Positions 6,944 through 15,487 of a stretch of DNA of 64,000 nucleotides are shown here, in pieces. The position numbers and the translations under genes are program-made. The number at the start of each line of letters is the position of its first letter. Positions within the stretch are counted from its first letter, which is position 1. Source of the stretch: Allomuricauda ruestringensis DSM 13258 (GTDB lineage Bacteria; Bacteroidota; Bacteroidia; Flavobacteriales; Flavobacteriaceae); assembly GCF_000224085.1 (NCBI RefSeq), contig NC_015945.1, forward strand, positions 3,778,423-3,842,422, given 5' to 3'. The notes below the pieces were generated by a model that made no database searches, was not told the origin of the DNA, and saw only the letters and a program-made list of their open reading frames with translations.

Positions 6944-8881
6944 ATGCTAAAACAGACCTACTTATTGCAGGATGATTCGGCCTTAAAGGACAAAATTTTT
7001 CAAAAAACAAAGCTTCGTCTTTCATCCGCAGCCCTTCCTGCAAAAATTATTGATGCTATCGTAAGCATGGGATTTGTCCTAGAAAACCCCGATTATTATA
7101 TTTCTTACCCTTACCTGTTCAAAGATGCTTTTGCAGTGGATGATGAAACTCTGGACTTGCTTTCCGTGGCCGGTTTTCTTTACTACCGATCAACGATGGC
7201 CATTGACGGTGTATTTGATAATAAAAACAGTGATGGCTCTTTTGACCAATACATCATTGCGAATATCTGTCAAGAGCAGACTATAGCAATTCTATCAAGG
7301 ATTTTGGGCGGCAACAAAGTATTTTGGCAATCATGGACCAGACGGAAACTGGAATATATTAAAGCATACCAAATTGATTTTAATCCAAATAATGAAATAA
7401 AAACCTTCGATGAATTTTTACAACTGGCTGATTTAAAATCAGCTATAGGCAAGATTAGCTTGGATGCCCTCAACATCCTGTCCACACCAAAAACAGATAG
7501 AATTGTTTATCAAAACCTTCTTGATTCACACCGTTATTTTTATGGAGCCTTTCAAATTTTGGACGATCTCTATGATTTTGAGGAGGACACCATTTCTGGA
7601 CAGGCCAATGTGGCAAGAACAATCTTGTTTAGAGAATATCCCAATAGCATAAAATATCCATTAAAGGAACAAAAGGAATGCATCTACACAAAAGGAATTG
7701 CCGATTTGTTGTATGACAAAGCATTGGGGTTTATCGACAAATCTCTTGTTGGTATAGAAAAATACAATGTTCCCAGATGGAAATCAGAAATCCAATCACT
7801 GCATAATACAATTGTTATACATAGGTCCAACGTTTTTGGTTACTTATTTCACTCCAAAAAGAAACAAATCAATGATTACGACAAGAAAGAATTCACCAGT
7901 CAAAAGGACAGTATACAAAGTGCAAAACTCTACCTTGAAAGAAGCTTTGTAAATGATAATGGTTGGAAGGATTACTTAAATGGAGCGGGAGTTAGTGATG
8001 TTTGGGTGTCTTACTTTGTTCGTTTCTTTTACCATGAAGCATTTCCCGATGACAGAATCCTTGAAAATGGAGACCCTCATTTGTCACTAAAGTCCGAATC
8101 GGGGAAAAGACCTTTATTGGGATATAATAAATATTGGATTCCAGATGCTGACACAACTTCATTCTATATCCTCTCAAGGTATATTCATGATGGGGTAATT
8201 GAAAATGAAGTTTTAGAGGAGTGGCTTGGATACCAAAACAGAGATGGTGGATTTAGAACCTACAATAACGATGAGCAGCTTTATGCATCCCTTAACGACA
8301 AATCAGCTTCAGATGTTTCAGGTTGGCTCAGTTCCCATTTTTGTGTCAGTGCAGTTGCATTTTATGCCATGTGCCGATTGAACCTTGAAATAGAGCGAAA
8401 ATCAGCTTTAAGAGGATATTTATTGAATAGTATAACAAATGGATATTATCAATCTTATTGGTGGTGCTCTCCGGTTTATGGCCTTTCATTTATAGTTCTA
8501 TCCTGTTCTGTTGAAAATGACAAACCCTTGTTGGAATACTCCGTTGATCTTATTAAGGATGAATTTCAAAAAAATCCGGACCTGAAAGAGAATTCTTTTT
8601 TTTCCGGCCTTGTACTTTATGCACTTTCCAAAACCCCGAAAAAAGCGAAAATGGCCAAAGACCTGTGCATTATGCTCAAAGAACAATTGATTAACAGTCA
8701 AAAAAAGAATGGTTCTTGGGGTCCAAATTTAAGCCTAAGGATTCCTAGTCCCTCAATTATAAATACAACTGAAGTTAATAATTGGTCAACAGGGACAATA
8801 GGAACTAACATTATACTAGAAGACTTCAACTGCCTTTTTTCAACTGCTGTTTCAATGGCGGCATTGGAGAGCACGATATAA
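6944..8881 (+). CDS. Fused class I isoprenoid synthase-like / class II terpene cyclase-like protein
   Basis: 645 residues. The N-terminal half (~1-320) is all-helical and has FQILDDLYD at ~203-211, which fits the second Asp-rich motif (FQxxDDxxD) of trans-prenyl diphosphate synthases; a weaker DGVFD lies at 88-92 where a first motif would be. The C-terminal half (~325-645) looks like the alpha/alpha toroid of terpene cyclases: DADTT at 401-405 fits the DxDD/DxDTT acid motif, and QNRDGGF (431-437) and QKKNGSW (586-592) fit QW-type repeats. No signal or membrane segment is seen. The likely chemistry is making or transferring a prenyl chain and cyclising it. Its place between a small peptide and a PqqD/M50 peptidase suggests the peptide may be the acceptor, but a free terpenoid product is possible. 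Confidence 0.66.
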   Translation: MLKQTYLLQDDSALKDKIFQKTKLRLSSAALPAKIIDAIVSMGFVLENPDYYISYPYLFKDAFAVDDETLDLLSVAGFLYYRSTMAIDGVFDNKNSDGSFDQYIIANICQEQTIAILSRILGGNKVFWQSWTRRKLEYIKAYQIDFNPNNEIKTFDEFLQLADLKSAIGKISLDALNILSTPKTDRIVYQNLLDSHRYFYGAFQILDDLYDFEEDTISGQANVARTILFREYPNSIKYPLKEQKECIYTKGIADLLYDKALGFIDKSLVGIEKYNVPRWKSEIQSLHNTIVIHRSNVFGYLFHSKKKQINDYDKKEFTSQKDSIQSAKLYLERSFVNDNGWKDYLNGAGVSDVWVSYFVRFFYHEAFPDDRILENGDPHLSLKSESGKRPLLGYNKYWIPDADTTSFYILSRYIHDGVIENEVLEEWLGYQNRDGGFRTYNNDEQLYASLNDKSASDVSGWLSSHFCVSAVAFYAMCRLNLEIERKSALRGYLLNSITNGYYQSYWWCSPVYGLSFIVLSCSVENDKPLLEYSVDLIKDEFQKNPDLKENSFFSGLVLYALSKTPKKAKMAKDLCIMLKEQLINSQKKNGSWGPNLSLRIPSPSIINTTEVNNWSTGTIGTNIILEDFNCLFSTAVSMAALESTI

Positions 8882-8882
8882 A

Positions 8883-10064
8883 ATGAATAAAAAAGCAGAC
8901 AAAATACCACTTAAATCATCTTGTATCTCAATATGTGAAATAGGAGATAAATTTTTGCTCCACGAAACTAATCATGGCCATCGCATTAGGGTCAATCAAA
9001 CTGTAATCAGACTATTGGAACTTGTGGACGGGAAGTCCAATATAGACTACATAAGAGAGCAAATGAGCTCTTACGGTTCTTTTTCCAATGATGAAATTCA
9101 TAACCTTTTATATCATACTTTGGGCAAGTTTGGCTTTATTGTTAATGGGAATGTTGAGGTCATTAAAATCAATAAGCCAGAATACCTTAAATTGAGCCTA
9201 ACTTTGCTCAGTGAAGAAAAAGTATCTTTTATAGCAAGATATTTAAAATGGCTTTTTTCAAAGAATTCTTTTTTTACTGTTTTTTTTCTTTTATTTCTCA
9301 CTTTGCTATATGTTCAATACAATTATTTTGATAGGGCATTATATTTTTTAGAAACCATGACGATGAAAGAATGGTTAGGAATAATTTTGTTTGCAGGTGC
9401 AAGCCTTTTTTTCCATGAGTTTGGACATGCCTCTTCTTGCAAGGCATTTGGAGCAAAACCTGGCGGGATAGGTTTTGGTTTTTACCTATTGAGTCCTGTA
9501 ATGTATGCTGACGTATCTGATATATGGAGATTACCTGTTAAAGAAAGAATAATAGTGAATCTATCTGGTATTTACATGGAAATGCTATTGAGCGTTCTAT
9601 TGTTTGGAGTATATATACTTACCAAAGACCTATGGTTTTTGGTGTTAACCTCTTTCTGTTTTTTATCACTTTTTGCTAATCTTAATCCATTTTTAAAATA
9701 TGATGGTTATTGGGTTCTTTCGGACTTAACTGGATGTCACAACTTAAGAAAACAATCAAACTTTCACCTTAACAGTTTATTGAAAAGTCGTGGCAAAATG
9801 GAAAAAAACAACATTTTACTAGCCCTATATGCCGCCATTGCCAATATAATGATAGTTACCTTTATTATTATTGTTTTAATTACCGATTCAACTGGACTTA
9901 TCGATTTTCCGAAAAATTTGTTTCAGACCGTGACCTCATTATTCGGTACAGAAAAACAGTTTTTCATTAAGGACATTTATCCTCTCTTGGTACCTACAAT
10001 TTTTTATTTCATCTTAATCAAATTGTTGTTTGTGAATGTCAAGAAATTTTTTAGAAAAGTATAA
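8883..10064 (+). CDS. PqqD-like domain fused to M50 membrane metallopeptidase
   Basis: 393 residues starting one base after the previous stop. Residues ~5-92 resemble a PqqD-like winged-helix fold (FLLHETNHGHRIRVNQTVIRLLELVDG), the RiPP recognition element that binds leader peptides. Residues ~125-390 form a polytopic M50 (site-2-protease-like) domain: H178-E-F-G-H182 is the zinc motif and NPFLKYDGYW (~268-277) is the partner NPxxxxDG motif. All catalytic residues appear intact. Relatives such as YydH sit in peptide export and maturation clusters. The likely role is binding the leader of the 44-residue peptide and cutting it at the inner membrane during export. Confidence 0.8.
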   Translation: MNKKADKIPLKSSCISICEIGDKFLLHETNHGHRIRVNQTVIRLLELVDGKSNIDYIREQMSSYGSFSNDEIHNLLYHTLGKFGFIVNGNVEVIKINKPEYLKLSLTLLSEEKVSFIARYLKWLFSKNSFFTVFFLLFLTLLYVQYNYFDRALYFLETMTMKEWLGIILFAGASLFFHEFGHASSCKAFGAKPGGIGFGFYLLSPVMYADVSDIWRLPVKERIIVNLSGIYMEMLLSVLLFGVYILTKDLWFLVLTSFCFLSLFANLNPFLKYDGYWVLSDLTGCHNLRKQSNFHLNSLLKSRGKMEKNNILLALYAAIANIMIVTFIIIVLITDSTGLIDFPKNLFQTVTSLFGTEKQFFIKDIYPLLVPTIFYFILIKLLFVNVKKFFRKV

Positions 10065-10803
10065 CAATAGTGGTGTTGCAAAATATATTCAAAGTAGTGT
10101 TCATCGCTTTGGATGGAATAGAATGTTTTTTCTATGTTTTGTCCTGTTTGCCAACTGTATTGCTGCACAAAAAAATGAAGTGTTACATGGTAAGATAACT
10201 AACAATGAAGCCCATGGTATCCATATTCTGAACGCAACCCAGAATGTAGGCACTATTACCGATGACTCAGGAAACTTTTCCATTTCTGCCAAAAAACACG
10301 ATACGATAATTTTCTCGGCCATAAACCTTGAACCGTTGAAATTGATTGTTACCGATAGGGTTTTGGAAATCGAACTGAACATTACATTAGATCAAAAGGT
10401 TATTGAATTGGATGGCGTCACCCTTAATCCATATGGACTGACAGGTTCTCTTTCCAAGGATGTTTTGAACATCCCAAACCCCATAACAGCAGAATCCCTC
10501 AACCTTCCCAACTCCTCCACCCCTATCATAACATCTAATCAAAGAAAATTATACGAGGCTGATAGCGGTAATTTTATAGAGTTATATGGTAGTTTTCCGG
10601 AAGCTGGCATTGCTATCAATCTACATAAAATTTTAAATAGAGTGTCGGGAAGAACAAATAAAATCAAGAGAATAATCAATTATGAAAAAGGAGAAGAAAT
10701 TATAAATCAGCTTAATACAAAATTCAAGCATCTTTATCCAAATCTAACTGAATCCGAAACCTATAATTTGGCTTTGATAGAGTTTTATAAAAAATACGAT
10801 TAG
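10036..10803 (+). CDS. Secreted carboxypeptidase-regulatory-like domain protein, short
   Basis: 255 residues; its start overlaps the peptidase gene by 29 bases, which suggests translational coupling. A hydrophobic stretch (MFFLCFVLFANCIAAQ, residues ~30-45) serves as signal peptide after an unusually long N-region; ATG 10123 is an alternative but lacks positive charge. Residues ~46-125 form a CarboxypepD_reg-like fold (HGKITNNEAHGIHILNATQ, TDDSGNFS). The rest is polar and unrecognised. It and the protein at 5714 are the two exported members of the island. Last gene of the apparent operon; its function is unknown. Confidence 0.72.
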   Translation: MSRNFLEKYNNSGVAKYIQSSVHRFGWNRMFFLCFVLFANCIAAQKNEVLHGKITNNEAHGIHILNATQNVGTITDDSGNFSISAKKHDTIIFSAINLEPLKLIVTDRVLEIELNITLDQKVIELDGVTLNPYGLTGSLSKDVLNIPNPITAESLNLPNSSTPIITSNQRKLYEADSGNFIELYGSFPEAGIAINLHKILNRVSGRTNKIKRIINYEKGEEIINQLNTKFKHLYPNLTESETYNLALIEFYKKYD

Positions 10804-11317
10804 AAGGATGGTATAGGTTGATTCATCCCCATACTACCCAACAGACTAAAAAAACCTACCGGCGTAATCCTAAAGATCAAACAAAATCAAAGTTTTGAAA
10901 AGCTGTTTTATTCATTTTTAATAAAAAAGCTGTGCATTTCATCGAATTTTAAACGAATATTTGAAAAAGCACCAACCAAAATTTTGATGCCCACGCAACA
11001 AATCGTAATATAGTACATAACCAAAACGCAAACTAAACCTATTTGTTCAACCAATTAAATGCAAAACACCCCCTTTTTACATTTTATATTTCCCTTGATT
11101 TGATTCTATAGAAAACAGTTCTTTTTTCGCAGTTGAATATGATGTGGAACAAGCACGCTAAACTTTCAAATTTGGTGTTGTTATCCGTGTTTTAACGATT
11201 TTTTATAAGGAATTGTAGGAAAAAAGCCCATTTTAGGGAGAAACCCATAGTTTTTTTAAGGGAAAACTGCAATGAGTTTTTTTTCTACGTTAGTAACTTG
11301 CAGTCAGCATTTTGCAC
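10804..11317. other. 514-base AT-rich non-coding stretch
   Basis: No gene is supported here. An inverted repeat is visible: AGCTGTTTTATT (10901-10912) pairs with AATAAAAAAGCT (10920-10931), 11 of 12 positions, with a 7-base loop. Lacking a clear U tract, it may still end the island transcript. The region must also hold the promoter of the LytTR gene at 11318, but no consensus match is convincing. Confidence 0.5.
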
Positions 11318-12052
11318 ATGGAATACACCTATAACATAATCGACTCGGATGCCTCCTCAAAGCTTCAGTTGCAGCTTTATTTGGAAGAGTATGAAGACTT
11401 GGTTTGTGCCAGGGTGGAAACCAATGCATCGGCAGGGCTCAATTCCATTTTAAAATACAATCCAGACCTTGTACTTGTCAATCTTGGGGAAGGTGGTATG
11501 GATTACTTTCAAATGGTTACGGAACTGAACCAGTACATGCAAAGCCTTCCTATTATAATAGGATATGCCAAATCAAAAAAATATGCCTACAACGCCATTA
11601 AATGTGGTTTTTTTGATTATTGGATCCTGCCCCACAACGAGTTCGATATACGCAAAACAATGCTGCGCTTAAGAAAACTGCACCCAAAACAGGAAACTCC
11701 GTCCACGATTTGCTTAAAATCTTACAAGGATTACCGGTATTTGGACACCAAAAACATTCTATACCTAAAATCTGATAATAACACCACGGATTTCTTTATG
11801 AAAGATGGCAGTGTGATAAGCGCCTTTAAAACCTTAAAATCTTTTGAAGATAAACTCCCCAAGGACTTTATCCGCGTGCACCAGAGTTACATTCTCAATA
11901 GCCGCTATGTATCGCGAATCAATTATGGAAAATCCATTTGCAGTTTAAATTATGGGCGAGAGGAAGAGCTTCCTTTCTCCAAAACCTATAAAGATAAGAT
12001 AGACAGCTTAAAGGAAATGCTCTCCAAAACGGCCACAAAGGCCCTTAATTAG
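11318..12052 (+). CDS. LytTR-type regulator with degenerate receiver domain
   Basis: About 244 residues. The N-terminal half has the receiver layout (acid pair in DSDASS, beta-3 strand PDLVLVNL), but the phospho-acceptor aspartate is Asn55 and the conserved lysine of the beta-5 K-P motif is replaced (YWILPHNE). Phosphorylation in the usual way is unlikely. Residues ~130-235 form a LytTR DNA-binding domain (ICLKSYKDYRYLDTKNILYL, IRVHQSYILNSRYV). Such domains bind pairs of direct repeats about two turns apart, and a 21-bp direct repeat lies just downstream at 12063. The start is ATG 11318, not the TTG two codons earlier. No kinase is adjacent on its 5' side. Confidence 0.88.
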   Translation: MEYTYNIIDSDASSKLQLQLYLEEYEDLVCARVETNASAGLNSILKYNPDLVLVNLGEGGMDYFQMVTELNQYMQSLPIIIGYAKSKKYAYNAIKCGFFDYWILPHNEFDIRKTMLRLRKLHPKQETPSTICLKSYKDYRYLDTKNILYLKSDNNTTDFFMKDGSVISAFKTLKSFEDKLPKDFIRVHQSYILNSRYVSRINYGKSICSLNYGREEELPFSKTYKDKIDSLKEMLSKTATKALN

Positions 12053-12062
12053 CAAAATTCTT

Positions 12063-12104
12063 GCAGATCATACAAGAATACTAGCAGATTACACAAGAAT
12101 ACTA
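12063..12104. promoter_or_regulatory. Tandem 21-bp direct repeat, candidate LytTR operator
   Basis: Two copies of 21 bp (12063-12083 and 12084-12104) begin GCAGAT and share ACAAGAATACTA; they differ only in the middle three bases (CAT against TAC). The 21-bp period, two helical turns, is that of known LytTR sites. It ends 40 bases before a TACTTTAG element (12145-12152) ahead of the small lipoprotein gene. Confidence 0.55.
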
Positions 12105-12190
12105 TCCCCTTACCAAAAATACCCGAGCCACTAAAAATGCCACATACTTTAGCGGTACAAACTTAACATTCATACCTAAAACCTAACATT

Positions 12191-12364
12191 ATGAAAAAAG
12201 TATTTAGCATTTTAGCCATGGCATTATTAACAGTTGGTTTCTACTCTTGTGAAACCGAAACCGACGTACAGGAAACCGAAGCGTTGTTCGAGCAACTAAC
12301 GGTAGACCAGAACGCTACGGATGACGATGAGATGGAGACAGATGGTAGAGGAGATAATGAATAA
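12191..12364 (+). CDS. Small acidic lipoprotein (57 residues)
   Basis: ATG 12191 to TAA 12364. A signal peptide MKKVFSILAMALLTVGFYSC ends in a lipid-attachment cysteine at residue 20. The mature part is only about 38 residues and strongly acidic (ETETDVQETE near its start, then a DDDEMETDGRGDNE tail). It follows the LytTR gene with the direct repeat between, so it is a likely regulatory target. Small charged lipoproteins after regulators are common in this family of bacteria, but no function is known. It might be the anchor or remnant of a secreted peptide system; that is speculation. Confidence 0.7.
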   Translation: MKKVFSILAMALLTVGFYSCETETDVQETEALFEQLTVDQNATDDDEMETDGRGDNE

Positions 12365-12378
12365 TTAACCATATATTC

Positions 12379-12612
12379 TTGAGCAGCATAACCAATTTAA
12401 TTCGAAATATTTTTTTATCGCTGATTTTGTTAGGGATGTTCTTTTATCAAAAAGATGAACCACTAATCAACGATAACACCACCAAATGGAACCAAATCGA
12501 CTTTTTGAAGAATCATCAAAAAAGATTACTTAAGCACCGAATAAACATTGGTTTTTCAAAACAAAGTGCAATCAGGCTTCAACAAAGTACCAATGATGGC
12601 CGCCAACCCTAG
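12379..12612 (+). CDS. Possible small membrane-anchored protein (77 residues)
   Basis: An open frame with a TTG start 14 bases after the small lipoprotein. Residues ~4-22 are hydrophobic (ITNLIRNIFLSLILLGMFF), followed by a basic tail (KNHQKRLLKHR). It ends just before a strong terminator, which fits a transcribed last gene. There is no ATG near the start and no recognisable family, so coding status is uncertain; it could be a 3' untranslated stretch of the lipoprotein message. Confidence 0.35.
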   Translation: MSSITNLIRNIFLSLILLGMFFYQKDEPLINDNTTKWNQIDFLKNHQKRLLKHRINIGFSKQSAIRLQQSTNDGRQP

Positions 12613-12634
12613 TTTGGAAATAAAAATATAACTC

Positions 12635-12667
12635 AGCCCCAAACCTTGACGGATTTGGGGCTTTTTT
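12635..12667 (+). terminator. Rho-independent terminator
   Basis: AGCCCCAAA (12635-12643) pairs perfectly with TTTGGGGCT (12654-12662) over a 10-base loop and runs into TTTTTT. It ends the LytTR/small lipoprotein unit and isolates it from the kinase gene. Confidence 0.88.
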
Positions 12668-12700
12668 GTTACCTTGGATTTATAATTGAACCAAATCAGC

Positions 12701-14785
12701 TTGAAAAACGGAGCCTTCATACTAATGCTAATACTTTTTTGGGGATGCGCCAGACAAAAACCTAAAGAGAAAGTAACTTCCAGCCCACAGATAGACTCTA
12801 TTCAAGAACTGTTGTCTATCGCCAAAACAGCCAAAGAACTATCATTGGAAGATCGCAAAGCGTATGTAAAAGAAGCCGAATCCAAGGCCATGGAGTTATC
12901 TAAGGACAGTGTTCAACTGGAACAGCTATCCAAGATTTCCCTAGTGTATATGAGACTTAAAGACTCGCTTGGTTTTAGAAAGTCGAACGCGCAACTTTTA
13001 AAATTATCCGAAGAAGCCGGTGCAGACAAAACATTGGGGTACTCCTATTGGGACCTAGCAGGTTTTTTACAATCCTACGGCGTTATGGACAGTGCTTTTT
13101 ATCACTATAAAAATGCATTAAATAGCTTTGAGCAATTACCCGTGGATTCTACCTCGCAATCGCTTAGAGGTCGAATGCTATATGGTATGGCACGGGTTCA
13201 AGATTCCTATAAAGATTATTTGGGAGGGGAAATCAGTGCTACCGCTGCCATTAAAATATTTGATGAATTAGAAGATGAATACAGGCTATATAATGCTTAT
13301 AATGTCTTAGGTGTTCTGGCCAATGGTTTAGGGGATTCCGATAAATCCCTCAAATCTTACGAAAAAGCAAGGGAATATCTTGATAAATCAGATATTGCCA
13401 ATAAAAGAAACCTACTTTGGAAAAACCAAAATAATATTGCTAGTGTTTATTTGAACGCAGGGGATTTTGTAAAAGCTAAAGAGGCCTATAAAGAATTACT
13501 TTCCGATAAAGATTTAAAAGAGGAACTGCCCGGCACATACGAAAAAGCACTGGGTAGCTTGGCATATCTCATTCTTAAAGTTGATAAGGATGAAGAACTG
13601 GCCGAGGAACTTTTAAATGAAGCTTTTGCCATTAATTCTGCAACCAAAGACTTATACGACAGGGCCCGACTCAACTACTTTTATGCCGAAATCTTGGCCG
13701 CCAAAGGAGATAGTGCACAAGCCATAGCGCAAGCCAAGGAATCCTATGTCGTTGCCAAGGAAACCTATAACAACGACCGTTCGTTGGATGCATTGCGGTT
13801 GTTGACCAAGTTGGACACGGCCAATGCCAACTCTTACGCGGAAGAATATTACCAACTCAACGAAACCATTAAAGTTGAGGAACGTACCAAAAGGGACAAG
13901 TTTGCCCGAATCCGAATGGAAACGGATAATATTATTGAGGAAAACCAAATCCTTACCAAGGAAAAACAAATTTGGGTGGGAGCTTCCCTACTGCTCGTTT
14001 TGTTCGGGACAACCGCTATGATCATTGTTTCGCTCTATGTAAGCAACAGTCAGCTAAAATTTAAACAGAAACAGCAAGAAAGCAACCAGGAAATCTACAA
14101 CTTAATGCTTTCGCAACAAGGAAAACTGGAAGAAGGAAAACAATTGGAGCAAAAACGTATTTCCGAAGAACTGCACGATGGTATTTTGGGTGAAATGCTC
14201 GGGATCCGTTTAATATTGAGCGGCCTAAACGAGCGCGAAGATCAAGCTTCCATTGAGCAACGTGCAGCCCTTATCGAGAAGCTACGAGAGTTGGAAGAAG
14301 AAATACGGACCATTTCCCACGAGCTGAACCACGCTTCGTATGAAAAATTTCATAATTTTATCGTGTCGCTGGAAGATATGATCCAGGGCATCGAAAAATC
14401 TTCTGGCATTTCGTGTTCCTTTACCTATAACGACAAGGTTCCTTGGGACAATTTGTTGGGAGACATCAAGATCAATGCTTACAGGATTATACAAGAATCG
14501 CTCAAAAACTGTGTTAAACACGCAAAATGTCAACATGTGTCCATTTCGTTTCAAGCCATGGACAATCAATTAAAACTCGTTATTACAGATGACGGCGTTG
14601 GGTTTGACATCAACAGAAAAAAGAAAGGAATTGGCCTTAGGAACATTATTTCAAGAACAAAAAAGATACAAGGAGTCCTGGATATTGACAGTGAATCCGG
14701 AAAAGGCACTACCATTAAGGTAACCATCCCTGTTAAATACGTGGAATTGCAAATTCCCGAGAAAACAAATGCATTAAACGCTTAA
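12701..14785 (+). CDS. TPR-containing sensor histidine kinase (NarL/DesK type), lipoprotein-like N terminus
   Basis: About 694 residues. TTG 12701 gives MKNGAFILMLILFWGC, a lipoprotein-like signal; TTG 12686 is the longer option and no ATG suits. Residues ~30-390 are TPR-type helical repeats and probably lie in the periplasm. A membrane helix spans ~423-446 (VGASLLLVLFGTTAMIIVSL), then coiled coil, then a HisKA_3 box (ISEELHDGILGEMLGIRLIL, His near 491) and a HATPase (DDGVGFD, GIGLRNI). This class pairs with LuxR/NarL-type response regulators, and one follows 28 bases downstream. The signal sensed is not known. Confidence 0.9.
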   Translation: MKNGAFILMLILFWGCARQKPKEKVTSSPQIDSIQELLSIAKTAKELSLEDRKAYVKEAESKAMELSKDSVQLEQLSKISLVYMRLKDSLGFRKSNAQLLKLSEEAGADKTLGYSYWDLAGFLQSYGVMDSAFYHYKNALNSFEQLPVDSTSQSLRGRMLYGMARVQDSYKDYLGGEISATAAIKIFDELEDEYRLYNAYNVLGVLANGLGDSDKSLKSYEKAREYLDKSDIANKRNLLWKNQNNIASVYLNAGDFVKAKEAYKELLSDKDLKEELPGTYEKALGSLAYLILKVDKDEELAEELLNEAFAINSATKDLYDRARLNYFYAEILAAKGDSAQAIAQAKESYVVAKETYNNDRSLDALRLLTKLDTANANSYAEEYYQLNETIKVEERTKRDKFARIRMETDNIIEENQILTKEKQIWVGASLLLVLFGTTAMIIVSLYVSNSQLKFKQKQQESNQEIYNLMLSQQGKLEEGKQLEQKRISEELHDGILGEMLGIRLILSGLNEREDQASIEQRAALIEKLRELEEEIRTISHELNHASYEKFHNFIVSLEDMIQGIEKSSGISCSFTYNDKVPWDNLLGDIKINAYRIIQESLKNCVKHAKCQHVSISFQAMDNQLKLVITDDGVGFDINRKKKGIGLRNIISRTKKIQGVLDIDSESGKGTTIKVTIPVKYVELQIPEKTNALNA

Positions 14786-14813
14786 ATCCCCCAAATAAAG
14801 CAATAAACCTACC

Positions 14814-15482
14814 ATGAAAACACTGAGAATATTAGCCATAGATGATCATGAAATGACCATGCTCGGGTATAAGTTTATACTCGAAGGCATAGAGTTTGAA
14901 GGCCATAATATTATTGTGGATACCGCTACATCTTACCAAACAGGTAAAAAACTTATTGAGGACTCTGTAAATACGTTCCAGTATGATATTTTGTTCTTGG
15001 ATGTACAATTGTTTGCACCAAACGAGGAACAACCCTACACAGGGGAGGACTTGGGCATCTTGGCCCGGAAAATTGTTCCTGAAAGCAAGATTGTGTTCAT
15101 GTCGTCTTTCAGTGATAATTTTAGGATCAACAGTATACTAAAATCCGTTGACCCGGATGGGTATTTGGTAAAAACGGACATAGACCCCAAGACCCTCGAA
15201 GATGCGGTGAAGACCATTATGCTAGACCCTCCCTATTATTCATCCAAAGCACTTGGTGCCATTAGAAAAAAAATGGCCAACGACCTCGAAATTGATGAAA
15301 AAGACAAACAGATACTTTACCACCTTTCCAAAGGAACCAAGAACAAAGACCTGGAGAAATTCATCAGGCTCTCCCCCTCCTCCATTGAAAATAGAAAACG
15401 GCATTTAAAAACCTTGTTCGGCACTGAGAACGAAAATGATATGGCCCTAATATTGGCTGCCAAAAACAGAGGCTTGATTTAA
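14814..15482 (+). CDS. LuxR/NarL-family response regulator
   Basis: 222 residues. The receiver (1-135) keeps the acidic pair in LAIDDHEM, the phospho-acceptor in DILFLDVQLF and a lysine in YLVKTD. The C-terminal ~65 residues form a helix-turn-helix (LSKGTKNKDLEKFIRLSPSSIENRKRHLKTLFG) of the LuxR type. It is the evident partner of the TPR kinase upstream. Target genes are unknown; the unrecognised gene at 15658, whose promoter carries a perfect palindrome, is one candidate. Confidence 0.92.
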   Translation: MKTLRILAIDDHEMTMLGYKFILEGIEFEGHNIIVDTATSYQTGKKLIEDSVNTFQYDILFLDVQLFAPNEEQPYTGEDLGILARKIVPESKIVFMSSFSDNFRINSILKSVDPDGYLVKTDIDPKTLEDAVKTIMLDPPYYSSKALGAIRKKMANDLEIDEKDKQILYHLSKGTKNKDLEKFIRLSPSSIENRKRHLKTLFGTENENDMALILAAKNRGLI

Positions 15483-15487
15483 AAAAA

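Noticed and set aside
10901..10931. Terminator of the accessory island
   Set aside because: The stem is AT-rich with one mismatch and no U tract follows; kept only as an inverted repeat.
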